From positions 21,839,271 to 21,903,270 of the forward strand of contig NC_041022.1 of assembly GCF_900634625.1 (NCBI RefSeq): 64,000 nt of DNA, in the 5' to 3' direction. Origin of the DNA: Parambassis ranga (Eukaryota; Chordata; Actinopteri; Ambassidae). Shown here piece by piece: positions 21,690 through 34,476 of the stretch (its first letter is position 1; the number at the start of each line of letters is the position of its first letter). The notes below the pieces were generated by a model. The model saw only the letters and a list, made by a program, of their open reading frames with translations, had not been told where the DNA came from and did no database searches. A program made the position numbers and the translations under genes.

Positions 21690-23073
21690 AGGTCATTAAT
21701 AGAGAACAGTAACCAAGCTAAAGCTGAAGCTCAAAAAGTTCGCAACAAAGAATAGTACACGTTGTCTGGAAGGCTGGTACACTCGGAAAACTCACAAGAC
21801 GAACTGGTACCGTGTGAAGGGAAGACACACATTATATACATTATATTTACTAAGGTAAAATGGGAGAGACAATGAGACACAGGGGAGACACATGGAAGGG
21901 GAAGACAAGACACCTGAAAGGAGAGGGAGAGCAGCGACTACAAAATCAAACAGAAAGTAACAAAATCAAACTAGAACTAATACAACACAACAAAACAAAA
22001 AACAAAAGCCCTGGCTCAAGCTGAAACCCTGACACCAAAGCGGACTCATTCATAAGGCGTTGTTGATGTATGTAAAACAACATCATTCACACACATTTCT
22101 GAGATTAATAACGACAAATCATTTACGTAGATGCACTTTTTCAGGCAACAAAATGGGCCACGACTGAAAGTCCAAACACAAAACAGTCAATAAAAATAAA
22201 TACAATTCATTTAATCCAACAGCTCCCCCTGCTGGCAGAAATCTTGATCATATCTTGAAGTGTATTCCTTAAAAGAACTGAACCCTAAACATCTGTGTGT
22301 TTGTTTGTCCAACAACACTGCTCATATCAAACATGTACAAAACTGTGAGACACAAAGTGACAGCTTCCTTGGAAACATTACAGTACTGTGACACAACAAA
22401 GCAGTTATTATAAATGCAGGGAACAAAAACGAGCTCATCATGTACCTGTGGTGTCGGCTTCAAGTGAAGCTGTAGTTTGACACAAAATTATAAGTTGTCA
22501 GGCACAGAGAGGAGCACGAATACAAGGGATTGTTGATTAAACTCCTCCATTTCAGAGCATTCACTGATGACAAACTGTTGAAAAGTTACTTGGATGTAAC
22601 TCAAGATCTATGTGTGTCACCCACACATAGATATGCCAACCTACATTCACACCCAAGAAGTGACAGGAATACTAATGAGGTTATAGTATGAAATGAAGTG
22701 TTATAAGTCACACACTTCCTCCTTTTTAGTGTTTTTATCACAATGAAGCAGCAACAAAACATGTAGGCTACTGTTTTACTCACATAAAGAGACAGGACTT
22801 TGACTAAATTAAAAAATAATAACAGCACTGGCTGATCAAATAAAATGAAACTTCCAATAAACAAGAATTCATAAGTAAAGTTTTATGTTTACTAAAGATA
22901 ATGAGTGAATCAGGAAGGAAGTGAAGGTTTGAGGGCAGTCTGCTAACTACAGTCCTCTGAGCTCTCCTGTTCATTAGATGCTGCTCACTTTAAACCCTGG
23001 AAGAGTTTTCTTGAAGGCAGCAGCTAAAACAACCACTTACACAATGAACTGAAAGTAAAGGACGACAACAGCC
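21690..23073. repeat. Repeat block and Ig-gene upstream block
   Basis: 21690-22150 matches the block after Ig1 and Ig6. 22160-23073 matches 53430-54248, and in part 39465-39884 and 42461-42622, as the 5' flank of each Ig gene. The 180 bases before the signal exon (AACTACAGTCCTCTGAGCTC, GTAAAGGACGACAACAGCC) are nearly identical in Ig2, Ig3, Ig4 and Ig5, so the promoter was duplicated with the genes. No gene lies inside. Confidence 0.6.
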
Positions 23074-26000
23074 ATGTTACTGGCTGAAGCTGGATGTGTG
23101 TTCATGGGAATCATCCTGTGCATCTCAGGTATGAGTTATGTTTTTATATCTTATGTAAAATAAGTAACTCAGAGAACTGAAATGGTTTTTGTGAAATGTA
23201 GGAGGAAACATCCGAAATACACAAGTATGACTTGTAACAATCAGCTTTTAAAATGCAATAATGTTCAGATGTTTGCTAACAAAAGCTTCTGTTGAAGGGA
23301 TGAATGGAGAAGAAAGAACAATCTGTGCTTTAAAAGGTTCTTCAGTGGATCTGTCCTGCTCAGCTCGACATCCCACAGACAGCATGAAATGGTACACTTG
23401 GAACAAAGATTCTGTTTGGAGATAGTTATCCACCATTACTCATCTAACATACAACATGTCTGAACACTCACACACTCTGACCATCAATGATCTGAGAGAA
23501 ACTGATGCTAACAACTGCTGCTGTGAGGATGAGAAGACATGGCTCTGCTGGGAGACAGCATTTAAGCTCATTGTTTCAGGTAGATTGGCTGTTGATAAAT
23601 ATATCTTTAAGAATCAGTATATACGACACATGACATTTTAAAAGTAAACAGCACTTCCTCAGACCTGCAGGTAAAGGTGTTTCCCACCACTGAGGGACAG
23701 ACAGTAACACTGATGTGCAGCACCAGCTGTGCTCTGACTGAAAAGCCTGCAGCCTACATCTGGTACAAGAACAGAGAGTTCCTCTATGAGGACTGGTCTC
23801 CCTGGTACCAAGAGCTGGTCAGCAGTGAGGAAGCAGTCAGATACTCCTGTGCTATCAAAGGCTACGAGGACCTCAGAGCCCCTGAAGTCTCAGTGGGTGA
23901 GTGACAAGGGACGTCTCCTCCTCATGTTACAAATGCTCTGATTAATACACCAATACTGAACCTCTTCTTTGTACTGATTCAGATTCTGTCACAGAGACCT
24001 GCTTCACTGTGACCTATGCTGGAGGGAGGATGTGTTCTTATACCCAGACATCAGTGAATGAGTCCTGCTCCATCACACATCCCACAGGTTAGTTAGTTTG
24101 TTTTTATCATTGATCATGACATATGTGTTTTGACATTTTAGTCAGATATTTCTTTATATACTGACTTGTTAATTATAACCTAAGTTAAATGTATGTATCA
24201 TCTTCCAACAGAAGTACAGGTTCAATGGATTCCTACATATCAGTCAGTTCAACTGACCTGTAACACCAGCTGTCCAATGACTGACAGTCAAACTGTCTTT
24301 ACATGGTGGTCCCACAATACAAAGTTTGACACACAAGACCGTCAGCATTCAGTTTACATATACTCTGCTGACAGTTTCTCCTGTGCTGTAAAAGGCCTTG
24401 AACATCTGCAGTCTCCCGAAGTCTGTGAGTATGAACCAATCAATGCTCTGACTTACAGAATGACACATGAACACACACAGAGGGCTGTTAAGAAATATGA
24501 TGGTCTGAATAATGAGGCATTATACTGCATACAAATAGAATTAGTGGATTATTAGTGGGACTTTAAATGAATCTGGGATAAACCTTTTGACCACTAGGTG
24601 TCACTGAGAGTTTAACATTCTGTTATAGTATAAACTAAATATCAAAGTAAAACAAACTAAAGTCATAACTGTATGACTACATATTTGTGAACATATGTAA
24701 ACTGTATGTTTATCATGTTTATCAGTAAACTACTGTGTTTTCTGTATTTCAGGTGTGGGTAGGATCTGCTGGAGTGTGAACTATGTCAGGAGGAGAATCT
24801 GTGCTCTGCAAGGCTCCTCAGTCAACATCACTAGTCAATACTCATATCCACACCAACCACTGTCAAAATCATGGAATAGAACAAAAACACGAGGTAGGCA
24901 GGACGAGGCTGAGCAGGTGACTGAGGATGCAGGTCGTGTGGAGTATCATGACAACATGAGAAATCAACACAACCTGACAATCAAGAACCTGACGGAGGCT
25001 GACTCAGCAGAATATTCACTCACAATTCAGAAAAATGAAAGAACAAGGAAACGGTCTCATTTTCCTGGAGTCACTTTGGTCGTCACAGGTAACTCAGAGC
25101 ATTAAATAACTTGTAACAGTGCTGATGTTACCACAGTGTCTTTGTCCTGCTTTGACTAAACAATGGGACCAAAAATGACCAACTGATCACAGCCTTAGTT
25201 TGTTTGTCTCTGGATGCACTTCATAACATGAACATCAACACAAAGCCTGTTTGCACTGCAGCAGTAAGAAAGAGACACTGACTGACTCTCACCATGTTTC
25301 AGGTGTCAGAGTGCAGCTGCATCCTGCAGTGGTGACAGAGGGACAGACAGTCAGACTGACCTGCAGCACCAGCTGCCCTCTGACTGACACAGCCTACATC
25401 TGGTACTTCAACAGTCGACCTCTGAACCTGTCACACAGCCAAAACAAACACCTGCTTCTAGACCCAGTCAGCAGCCAGCATGCAGGAAGATACTACTGTT
25501 CAGTCAGAAGCAGCAAAACAAGCCTCAGCTCCAGTGAGGAGACTCTCACTGTCCGAAGTCTCACAGGACCTTCAGCTGCTGCTGCTGCTGCTGCAGGAGT
25601 CTGTGCTGGCCTCCTGGTCATGACACCTCTAGTCATCTTCCTTTGGATCAGGTGAGTGAGAACACTCTATTGTAGATCAATCACATGAGTCACATATTGA
25701 TGTTTACTGTCATCCCTGATTGTGTTCACTCAGCAGAAAGAGGAGGACTTCAGCTCAGCCTCCTTCAAGTGATGCAGCAGATGGAACAGAGCAGGTAAAG
25801 CCCAGAAATGTAAAGGTTCCTGCTGTACAGTCATACTTTCAGCTTCAAATGACCGTAAATACAAAAACATTGAGACGTTTAGAAATCCTGCTAGAGGACA
25901 TCTTCCTCTGTTCCCCTGCTTCCCTTCAGCTGCACTGACACAGAAGCACAGTGTGACATTAGTTCTATGACTCCTGTTCAGGCAGTAACATTCTACTTAA

Positions 26001-26249
26001 ACACCGCTCGGAGTCAACAAGTGTCCAACAGTGTAAACTCACTTCATGTTCTTCCTTCCTCTTTAGTTAAACCCTGCTCCTGTGTATGAAAACATATCAG
26101 CTCAACAGCCACAGCAGGAGGACCTTCACTACAGCAGAGTCCACTTCTTTAAGAAGCAGACTGATCCTGTCTACTCCACCGTCCAACCACATCAGCCCAG
26201 AGAGGAGGAGCATGCTGCTTATGCTGTTGTGTCTTTTACAACAAGATGA
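23074..26249 (+). pseudogene. CD22-like Ig receptor, copy Ig3 (stop in V exon)
   Basis: Nine exons: signal 23074-23128; V 23286-23579; C2 23663-23896; mini-exon 23983-24087; C2 24212-24424; V-like 24753-25088; C2 plus transmembrane 25303-25651 (helix after GPSAAAAAAAGVCAGLL); tail 25737-25794 and 26067-26249. It totals 1827 bases, 608 residues if read through. The V exon has TAG at 23423-23425 where the other copies have a glutamate codon. All other exons are open. The tail is the best in the window: VYENI, a canonical ITIM LHYSRV, VYSTV and AYAVV, the expected docking sites for SHP-type phosphatases. Because the V exon is phase 1-1, skipping it keeps the frame and joins the signal peptide to the first C2 domain, so the locus might still make a V-less receptor. 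Expression data would be needed to decide. Confidence 0.8.
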
Positions 26250-26354
26250 ACCCTGAGTGAGACGCTCTTCCTGCACAGCTGGTTCTGAACCCCCTCAGAA
26301 ACCAGCGTTCTATTTACTGTTTATGAATATTTTTAAAATCCAGGCTTACTACAC

Positions 26355-26374
26355 TGTGTGTGTGTGTGTGTGTG
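26355..26374. repeat. TG microsatellite
   Basis: A short TG run followed by six Gs, just after the Ig3 last exon. A counterpart is at 57247-57284 after Ig5. Confidence 0.9.
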
Positions 26375-26439
26375 GGGGGTCTTTCTGTCTTTGCTTGGAT
26401 GTGCTGACACATTTCAACACTTTGTTTAACTGGTCTAAT

Positions 26440-26785
26440 GATGGTGCAGCACAGTGGTTAGTTTGTGGTTTACTGTCGCCTCACAGCAAGAAGATTTCTG
26501 AGAATCCGGCTCAGGCCTTTCTGTGTGGAGTTTGCATGTTCTGCCTGTGCCTGCCTCTGGCTTTAAAGCTAAAGATCTAAATGTCTAAAGCGTGCTTGTT
26601 AGGTTAATTGGTGACTTTAAACTGCATAGGTGTGAGTGCAAGTTTGTATGGTTGTTTGTCTGTGTATGTTGCCCTGTGATGGACTGGCAACCTGTCCAGC
26701 GTGTACCCCACCTTTAGCTAGCTGGGATGATCCTGTACTACAGAAAAAAGCGGGTTTAGAAGTTGGATGGATGAATGTTCTAATG
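26440..26785. repeat. Teleost interspersed repeat, SINE-like with GGATG tail
   Basis: It contains GCACAGTGGTTAG, TCGCCTCACAGCAAGAAG, TGTGTGGAGTTTGCATGTTC and CTGTGATGGACTGGCAACCTG, ending in TTGGATGGATGAATG. This is a very common family in fish genomes, here diverged. The copy at 57340-57690 belongs to the same duplication. Confidence 0.65.
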
Positions 26786-27662
26786 AGAAACAGGAGGTCT
26801 GCCATAGCTATAACAGTATTTACACGTCAGTAAAGTGCCATGAGACGCACTGCATTTGCTAAGAGGGCAGACAAAGACAAAGTACATTGCAAAACATGTC
26901 AGATTGTTTGTGCTCTGCTGTTTATTTTTTGTATGAGACTTTCTTGGATGTTTTGTATCACATGTCAGATACAGCTGAATAAATGCTATCTGCTATCTAA
27001 TTGCTCTGGGGAATATATCTGACCACATTCTGATGACCTGCACTACAATGTTGGAACATGAATAAGTACATTAGTACTATGACTTAGTGATTTTTATTAC
27101 ATATACTACATGTCCTCATCCTGAGAGAAATCAGTTCATTTGTCAGTGCATTCTGATCTCTGGCCACATTCTGGATGTTAGCCACTGCCATTTTTTGCGC
27201 ACTTAAAAATAAAATGTGAGACTGGAATTTTTTAAATATTGAAATTCATAAAGATATTCAAAATCTAAAAGCTAGACTGAAGAAGTGAGCTTTTGTTTAA
27301 TATTTTAATGAAATATATAATGAAATATAATATTAAATAGCTCAAATGCTAAAAGGAATCCCAATCTCTTTGGGTTAAAGTGTGGAGTGATGTCATGTCC
27401 ACCATGCCACTCCTGTTTTATTGGCCTTAGTTTGCATATAAGTCAGATCACAAATAGCCAAGTGTCACTGACTGCCTGCTTTGACGATGTTCATGTATGA
27501 GAAATTTAAGCCTCCAGCCTCCAAATGTGAAGAGGAAGAGGATAAAAATTATAATATTTATAATGTTTTAAAAATAAAAGACACAGAAATCACAATTAAC
27601 TGTTCAGATCAGAATCTGAATTCCTTTATTTATCCTTGAGGGGGAATTCATTGCTTTACACT
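26786..27662. other. 3' flank of protease B
   Basis: No gene was recognised. The stretch is collinear with 57690-58568. An AATCTGAATTCCTTTATTTATCC stretch near 27613-27640 resembles the end of a common fish interspersed repeat, and it lies just beyond the protease stop codon, so it may supply the 3' UTR. Confidence 0.45.
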
Positions 27663-29203
27663 TTATATTCTGATGTTGTTGTTAGCACTTTGCTTGTGCA
27701 AAATGTCTTTAATCCAGTCCGTGTAAAAACAGACATTCAAGAACAGAGCTGGTAGCTCACAGGCATATTCACCAACACCTGAAATGATGCCGTAAATCAT
27801 ATTGTTGTAAACCACTCCACCACCGGAGTCACCCTAAGAGAGAGAAAAAGTTAGTAACTTAAATTTAGTTCCAAAACATGTGATAACTAGAAGATAGAGC
27901 TAATATTACAAGCCATGTCAACTTACTTTACATGTATTCACTGTTTTTTCTTTGCCACAGAACCAGTTTCCAAATGGCTCATTTGGAAATAACTTCTGGA
28001 TTTGCTTTCTGATTGTTTCACAGGTGCTAATCTGCATTTCTGCACATTGGAGCTTTTCAGGCTGACCAGGCACTGTACAAATGGTTTTAAAATAAATATG
28101 TTTTTCAAAGGAAATTGAGCTGCAGGTGATCAATCAGTCTTACCTTTTTTTCTATTCCTATCAATTTGATAACCACCATTTCCTGCAACTTCAACTTTTT
28201 TACCTCTAAAAAAAAAATCAAAAAGTTATTATCTTCCATTTCAATCCGTTTTTTCTCAGCACAAAACAAAATATTAGAAATACCACATCTGCCCATCCAC
28301 CTTTACTGGTCTAAATCAGTTAAGCCTCAGGTTACATGCTGCACTCTTTCTCATCACACGTATCACTTGAGACGATGGATGTAACCCTTAAAGGCCTACT
28401 GTAATATACTGAAAGATACTTTACTCACATCATAGTCTGTTCAGAACAGGAAGACTTGTCAGGAAGACTTATGGGTGTGATTTTTGAGGGATTTGGTAAC
28501 AGCAGCAGCATGATGTCATATCTGGATAAACTACTGTTCTTTTAATTTCCACTTCCGGTTCTGAACCCACAGTTGCATACCTGCAAGAAGAAGACCAACA
28601 TGCTCCAGTCTCAATACAATCAATATGTCTAAAAGGTCAATGCCAGGAACATTAGTAATTACAAGAGCAACAACTTTTACATTAAGCCGTAAAATGACAG
28701 GTTTGTAAAGTTTAATTAATTTCTGGCTACTTATCTATTAGGTAAACTTTTCTCACATTTTGCTCTTTTTGCAGTGAGCTGATGTTAGAATCCACTCTTC
28801 ATGGATCAGGGAGCCACCACACAGAGAACGCTTTCCATCAGACTCTCCAACTAATCTGACATGATACGCCCTCTGTGCAGGGTCACAGTCTTTACCACCA
28901 AAAATCCTCTTCTGTAGATCTACTGCTGTGCCCACTGTGACACCTGAAAGAGACAGTCCTCAACAGGTGACCTTGAGTTAGAACAACATTTGTTTATACA
29001 CAGGAAGCTTCACATTTACTGTTCAGAAGATGAAAACAGGTTGAGGTGTTTATTTCATCTTTATCTATAATTTGATTCTAACATACATACAGTTTACAAA
29101 CAGAAAAAACATATCTGTAATAAAAAATATAATAAAATGAAAAAAGAACAGCTAAGCACTCACCAACCCACAGCACAAGGTGAAGAAATGTAAGATGAGC
29201 CAT
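27663..29203 (-). pseudogene. Trypsin-like serine protease, copy B (frameshifted)
   Basis: Exons on the minus strand: 29164-29203, 28757-28943, 28429-28580, 28144-28205, 27927-28072 and 27663-27833. It has the same architecture as copy A, with signal peptide, KR then IFGG, TSAHC and GDSGG retained. Exon 3 has lost one base right at the aspartate segment (CCAGATATGAC against CCAGAACATGAC in A) and gained nine bases downstream, so the frame breaks before the catalytic Asp and runs into a stop. Six residues before the active serine this copy encodes Asn (VNTCK) in place of Asp (VDTCK in A and C), which would remove trypsin specificity. The C-terminus differs from A (ILHKQSANNNIRI). Copy C shares the frameshift at a constant offset of 30906 bases, so B and C are a recent duplicate pair. 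Confidence 0.85.
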
Positions 29204-29269
29204 CACTGTCATTGACCCCTCAACTTCTGTATGACAGTGTGACAGCGCTGCCTTTTTAAATCTGTTCAT

Positions 29270-31357
29270 GATGTTCTATTGGCCTCGAAGCCACCAATAC
29301 CTTCATGTGAGTTTATCGACATGATCCTATTGGCTGCAGAACATTACACTTTGATTCAAAGTTTTGATGTCTTATCAAGTGTTCCTGTAGTGCAGCAGCC
29401 ATTTTGTTTTAAATTCTTTCCGACATTTTGTTTTTTGGTAGTATATAAAAAATATGAAAAGCATTCAATAATATGGTGTAATAATATTAATATAGTTTTA
29501 CAATTTGATGATTATTAATTTCAGTGTGATTTCTGGCTGTCCTAGGTCAATTTTGTGAGTAAGGTCTACAGCATCAGGTTTTAAAAAGCACATTTTTCTT
29601 TCTTTCCTTTTTTTTAAAAAAAAAAATCATTTTTTCTCAATTGTTTAAACACCTTTTCTGAAAGCATGCCTCATATTCTCAGAACTCTACAACACAAAAA
29701 AAACACACACAATGGGCAAAACCCCTCAATTCTCCTGCATAACCACCTCCTCCTAACCACCCTCACTCGTGGTGCACATCCTGCACTCAGGGATTTAACT
29801 TGTCAGTTAAAATAGTTTCAAATTTCATGTTCTGTTAACATGATGAAAAAAGTTTTATGACTAATTTTATGGTTAAACTCATAAAATACATTCAAACAAC
29901 AACAAAATGTGTTTAAGCTAATTGTATAACTAATGTTTCTGAGTTTCTCTTCACGTTGAGCTTACTCACATTTTAAGGCAGCAAATGAACTTACATTTTA
30001 AGTTGAACCACATGAAAAAGAATCATTCTAAAGATTATTTGGGTCTCGTTCCATCATGAGGTAAATGTTCTTAGAAAATGCATTAGAGCCATAGTTTGCT
30101 TATCAAAGCAAATGAAATGACAGAGTTATCTGTCTTATTTCCATAATTTGCCTTTCTTGTAACAGGCAGGTTCCCCACTTAGTTCTGCTGACTGAATGTA
30201 AGCTGCCCTTCTCTGTGCTATGCAGCATATGTTCATAGCTTTATAGCAAAATTAAATATGTCCAAGAGGTTAAATTGAGGTAAATGGACTCGTGGATTTT
30301 TTCCCCCCTGACGTTTCACCACTCCCCCAGGTGGCTTCCTCAGTTCTGTTGATTTAAAATAATCTAGTTGTATTTCACACTAGGATAATTTCTTGCCTTC
30401 TGTATGCTGTATATGTAATATTAGTGGCAGTTTTTATTTCAAAGATTCAAAGAGGCTTTATTGTCATATGCACAGTATTGATGAAATGCTTGTAACCAGG
30501 CAGGCAGGTACCTCCAAGTAAGCATATGTACAAAAAAAACAAAAAACAAAAAAGTCATGTCATAATGTCATAAAATCTCACAAACTGTCACAAACTACTA
30601 CATGCACCTTTGCACCTTTGAGTTTATAAATGAAGGTTTGCCAACTCTCCAAGCACAGAGTACAAGTATATTAATCTGTCACATAAAAATTCACAGATAA
30701 AAACAGGTTAAACCTGTGATAAAAAAATGAAGAAATAAACTATATTCTATTTGTACATTGACAGTATGCCTGTTTGGCTACTTCTGCTGTATTCTGAGGA
30801 TTGTTTTCTTATTGTTTTTTCCTTTCTGTTGAACATCACCATATGTATACAATACATTTTGTTGAGATGATCCATTACAGACTACAGACTACAGTCATTA
30901 CTTTCTGACTACTCACTTCTGTCATTTTCAATATGTCAGTTGTGTCAAACAATCCATAAAACAATTGAACATACAGTGAGTGATTAGCATGTTGCAGTGA
31001 AACATTTGTGTCAGTTAGGCTGTTTAGTAAAATATATTCTTATTAAGTTTGCTTATCAGGACAGAGGCAGAGTCAGTGAACTCCCTCACTGAGTATATTT
31101 GGTTAGATTTGCTTTATAGACTGATAGTTGGCATTCTATTGGAGACTGTTGTTATTCATTCAGTGAAGAGACCACTGGAATATTACACAACCGTATTTTA
31201 CTCTTGACCACAGCACCGGCGATCGCACAGAAACAACAGTACAGTATGATGCTTTATGAAGATAAGATCATTGTTGCCAATATAATGCTAAGCAGGACTG
31301 AGAATGGCTTGTTTATGTGTGCTGCATGTATTTGGTCAAGAAAATGATCCAGTGCTA
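29270..31357. other. Spacer between protease B and the Tc1 relic
   Basis: No gene was seen. The stretch is collinear with 60176-62327, and with 3437-5009 except for about 0.6 kb (29400-30045) absent from unit 1. Around 30430-30500 a segment with TTTATTGTCATATGCACA and GAAATGCTTG resembles a common fish interspersed repeat. Confidence 0.45.
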
Positions 31358-32560
31358 CAAATGTGTGAACCTTTGCTGTCAGTATCATCTGTGACTCCTT
31401 GTACAGCAACAACAGCAGTGGTCCAAGGTTTCTGTTAGCTGCTGATCAGTCCTACAGAAAGGTCTGGAAGAAGTTTAACCCATTCTTCAGTACAGAACAG
31501 CTTCAGTTCTGACACATTGATGTGTTTCCTCACATGAACTGCTTGTTTCAGGATCGTTCACAACATTTTTATTAGAATAAGGTCAGAACTTTGGCCCAAC
31601 CATTTCAGGGTGTTAACTAATAATTTGTGTGGTTGTTGTTGTCTTGTTGTATGACCCACTTTGTCTTGAGCTCACAGACAGATGTCTGACATTTCCATCA
31701 ATACAGACAAGTTAGTCTGGCTCAGATGCAGCAAAACAGGCCCAAACCATGATATTACCACCACATAAACAGGCTGAGGGAGGGTCATATGCTGGCCTGC
31801 AGCATCATTCTTTCATCCAACATCAGGCTTCTTATTTAAGACAAATAATTTTATTCTGGTCTCATCTGTCCACTCTGGTTTGTCCATGTGAGCTTTCAGA
31901 AACTGTAGACAGGCAGCAGTTTTATTTTTGGAGAGTAGTGACTTTCTCCTTGCAGCTCTGATGTGCACACCATGGTTGTTGTCCTGATGTTGGATTCATG
32001 AACATTAACATTAGCTAAATGTTAGCCTGGGTTCCTTTGTGACCTCTTAGCTGATAGACCACTCCTGGGGAGGGTAACAATGGGCATATTTTCCACCATT
32101 TGTACACAGTCTGTGGATTTGTATAGTCCAGACTCTTTAGAGATGGTTGTGTAGCTTTTTGCAGGAGCAACTATTTATATAAGGTCCTCAGAAATATCCT
32201 TTGATTATGCCATTATATATCCACAAACATGTTGTGACGATCAGACTGTCATCACTGTTGTTAAAGTAAAACTGGATACTCACTGACATCTTTCATTGCC
32301 TGAATACACCTCTGAACAGATGGATTATAATTTGGCATTCAAATAAACTGATAATCTTTCAGGTTCACATACTGTACTTGTACAACAAAAACAAAACAAA
32401 TACATGACAATGAAATATTTCTGTTTTACTAGTTTGATTCTCGTTTGAAGTTCTCTTTAATTACTGTTAGATAGACATATGTAAAAAATAGTTGATGTTT
32501 TGGGACATATTTATGCAGAAATTTGAAAAATTCTAATGGCAGCAATGTATACTGCATAGC
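31358..32560 (-). mobile_element. Decayed Tc1/mariner element (unit 2)
   Basis: The same relic as at 5010, longer at its far end, reaching the ATATTTATGCAGAAATTTGAAAAATTCTAA end segment near 32510-32545. Transposase traces on the minus strand lie at about 31680-31980 (SLLSKNKTA-type and WTDET-type segments). It is interrupted by small deletions, and no open transposase remains. Confidence 0.7.
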
Positions 32561-32756
32561 ATTTGTGGAAGTGTTATGGCCCTTTATGATGGAGACAAGA
32601 GATACGGGTCAGGACACAACAACTAAAATAAATTAGGGGGGTTAGGGTAAAATATAAATATAATCATTATATCATTAATATGAATTAATATTTGTTTATT
32701 GGAATAACCGAAACCGGGTTTAACAAAAGAAATGTGAGGGAGATGTGGACTCAGTC

Positions 32757-33236
32757 AAATAGAATCAGAATCAGAATTAGAATTGTGTTTATTGCCATGT
32801 AAGTGAAGGGGATTCACATTACTAGGAATTTGCCTTAGTGACTGGTGCATACATAAAAACATAGAATAATTAACATGAAATAAGATAAAACAAGACAAGA
32901 CAAAATTAAGGTAAATAAGATAAGTAGTGCAAGATGGAAGTAAACAGTGCAAATAGTCATCATTGTGCAGTGACTATAATAAAGTGACAGTGCAGAGCAG
33001 TGTATTATTTAAAGTTGAACAGTCCAAGAGCAGAGGGGAAGAAGCTGTTCTTGTGAAGGGAGTGGCTCAAAGAGTCCATGTCCAGGGTGGGACCTGAACT
33101 ATTGACTGCCTGAGCAAACAAAGGATCTGGCTATACTCCCAGCCCAGGTAGCAGCTCACCTGGATTGCACAGGCGAGCCCAGTCAGGCAAAATCCACCTA
33201 CAGCACACAGAGGAGGGGAACATTGGAGCTGCCAGG
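32757..33236. repeat. Teleost interspersed repeat (GAATCAGAATCAGAA family)
   Basis: It starts with AGAATCAGAATCAGAATTAG, continues with TTTATTGCCATGTAAGTG and a T/A-rich body with GTGCAAATAGTCATC repeats, and ends near GAAGAAGCTGTTCTTGTG. This is a family very common in fish genomes and non-coding here. It is missing in unit 1, where 6056 joins directly to the equivalent of 33237. In unit 3 it starts at 63734 and runs off the window. Confidence 0.6.
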
Positions 33237-33509
33237 CATGTAACAGTGAGACAACGATGTGTGTATGTGGGGTTCTTTGACAGGAAATCTTGAACAAAAT
33301 AACTAGTAATCAATACTTGGATCATCTGTGCAGTTTCAGCCCTGTGTTTTTGTCTCAGTTTAAATAATAATATGACCTACACAATTCACAGTGACGTTAT
33401 TACACTACATTTAAACAGATTTGGAATATCAATACATTTAGTTTTTCGATCTCACCTCTTTTATACTACCAATGAAACAGTGTCTTTTTCCTTCCCGTAT
33501 GTGTTTTAG

Positions 33510-33570
33510 CCATGGGCCTTCTCATCAGCAACACAACCAATGCCTTCCATAGAGAGTATATTCCTACTGT
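33510..33570 (+). pseudogene. Fossil exon of a Rac/RhoG-family small GTPase (unit 2)
   Basis: Identical in structure to the fossil at 6329-6389: AG acceptor, the LLISNTTNAFHREYIPTV frame and a GTGAGT donor. Lack of change between copies reflects recent duplication, not selection. The P-loop part is missing here too. Confidence 0.7.
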
Positions 33571-33759
33571 GTGAGTATAACAAACAGCTTAAATAAATAA
33601 CACCTTAAAAAGCATATCACAAGACAATATGGATAAACCCTGTGGCTAAATTCTCCAGACTAATAATGTCATCTTCAACTAATGCAACAAAGTACCAAAA
33701 GGGCCTAATAGCATGTTATATCCAGGCCTAGGACGACACTTGTGTACATGATGATTTAA

Positions 33760-34476
33760 AGGTATTGTTTTCTCAGAGCTCACCCTGAAGCCACACCTCC
33801 TAAGCACATGGAAGTGCCCTGTTCCCTGATGAAGAGCAGTGGGCGTCATACATGGCAAACACAGCAATGAGCATGTTCCTGCAAACTACAAATATGTCCG
33901 GTGTAGCAGTAACAGCTGGGTACAGTAGGATGTCAGGCAAAGCTAAAGTCACCCATGTTAGCTGTGGTATATGGTGTTTGCTTTGAATGTTTATCTTGAA
34001 TCTACAGTGAATTCTTTTGTTTGCTGATGAAACAGTTTGTGTTCTTCATAGACAGCTAGCTGCCTGTCAGTTTGTTATTTATGAACTCCTGAAAAGCTGA
34101 AATAAACAAGGGTAGCTATGCCACACAGCTGGCTAGCACTGAATTTTTATTATGAATCTTCAGTCCAATTCAGCTGTGATGTTTGTTTACAGAGCAGCCT
34201 CTGCTCCCCCCAGTTACCTCGCATCATCACAGATAACCTCCTGCTGTTCTTTAGTCAGTATATCACTGATATGCAAGCCCTATTCACGGACAGCAAAGGT
34301 CTGTTTATTACTGGGTGGAGAGAGGACAGGGTGAGTACCATAGTTTCTTTAGGGTCCAAAAGGATTATTGGATGATGTTTTCAGAGTCTTGTCACTTCCA
34401 CAGATGATCAATATTTTTCATTTTGATGTGAAACTGTTTAACTGATCAGTTGCTAAATTAAGGTAATAAAAAAAAA
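33760..34476. other. Unit-2-specific stretch with an exon-like piece
   Basis: Absent from unit 1, where TTTAAAGGTATTGTT joins repeat DNA at once. At 34189-34331 a segment lies between TTTGTTTACAG and GGTGAGTACC and is open in one frame (SSLCSPQLPRIITDNLL, then FITGWREDR). It has exon-like borders, but I do not recognise the protein. Nothing else is seen. Confidence 0.35.

Noticed and set aside
30430..30500. Candidate RNA gene in a TTTATTGTCATATGCACA segment
   Set aside because: It resembles a common fish interspersed repeat and shows no tRNA or snRNA structure that I can support.
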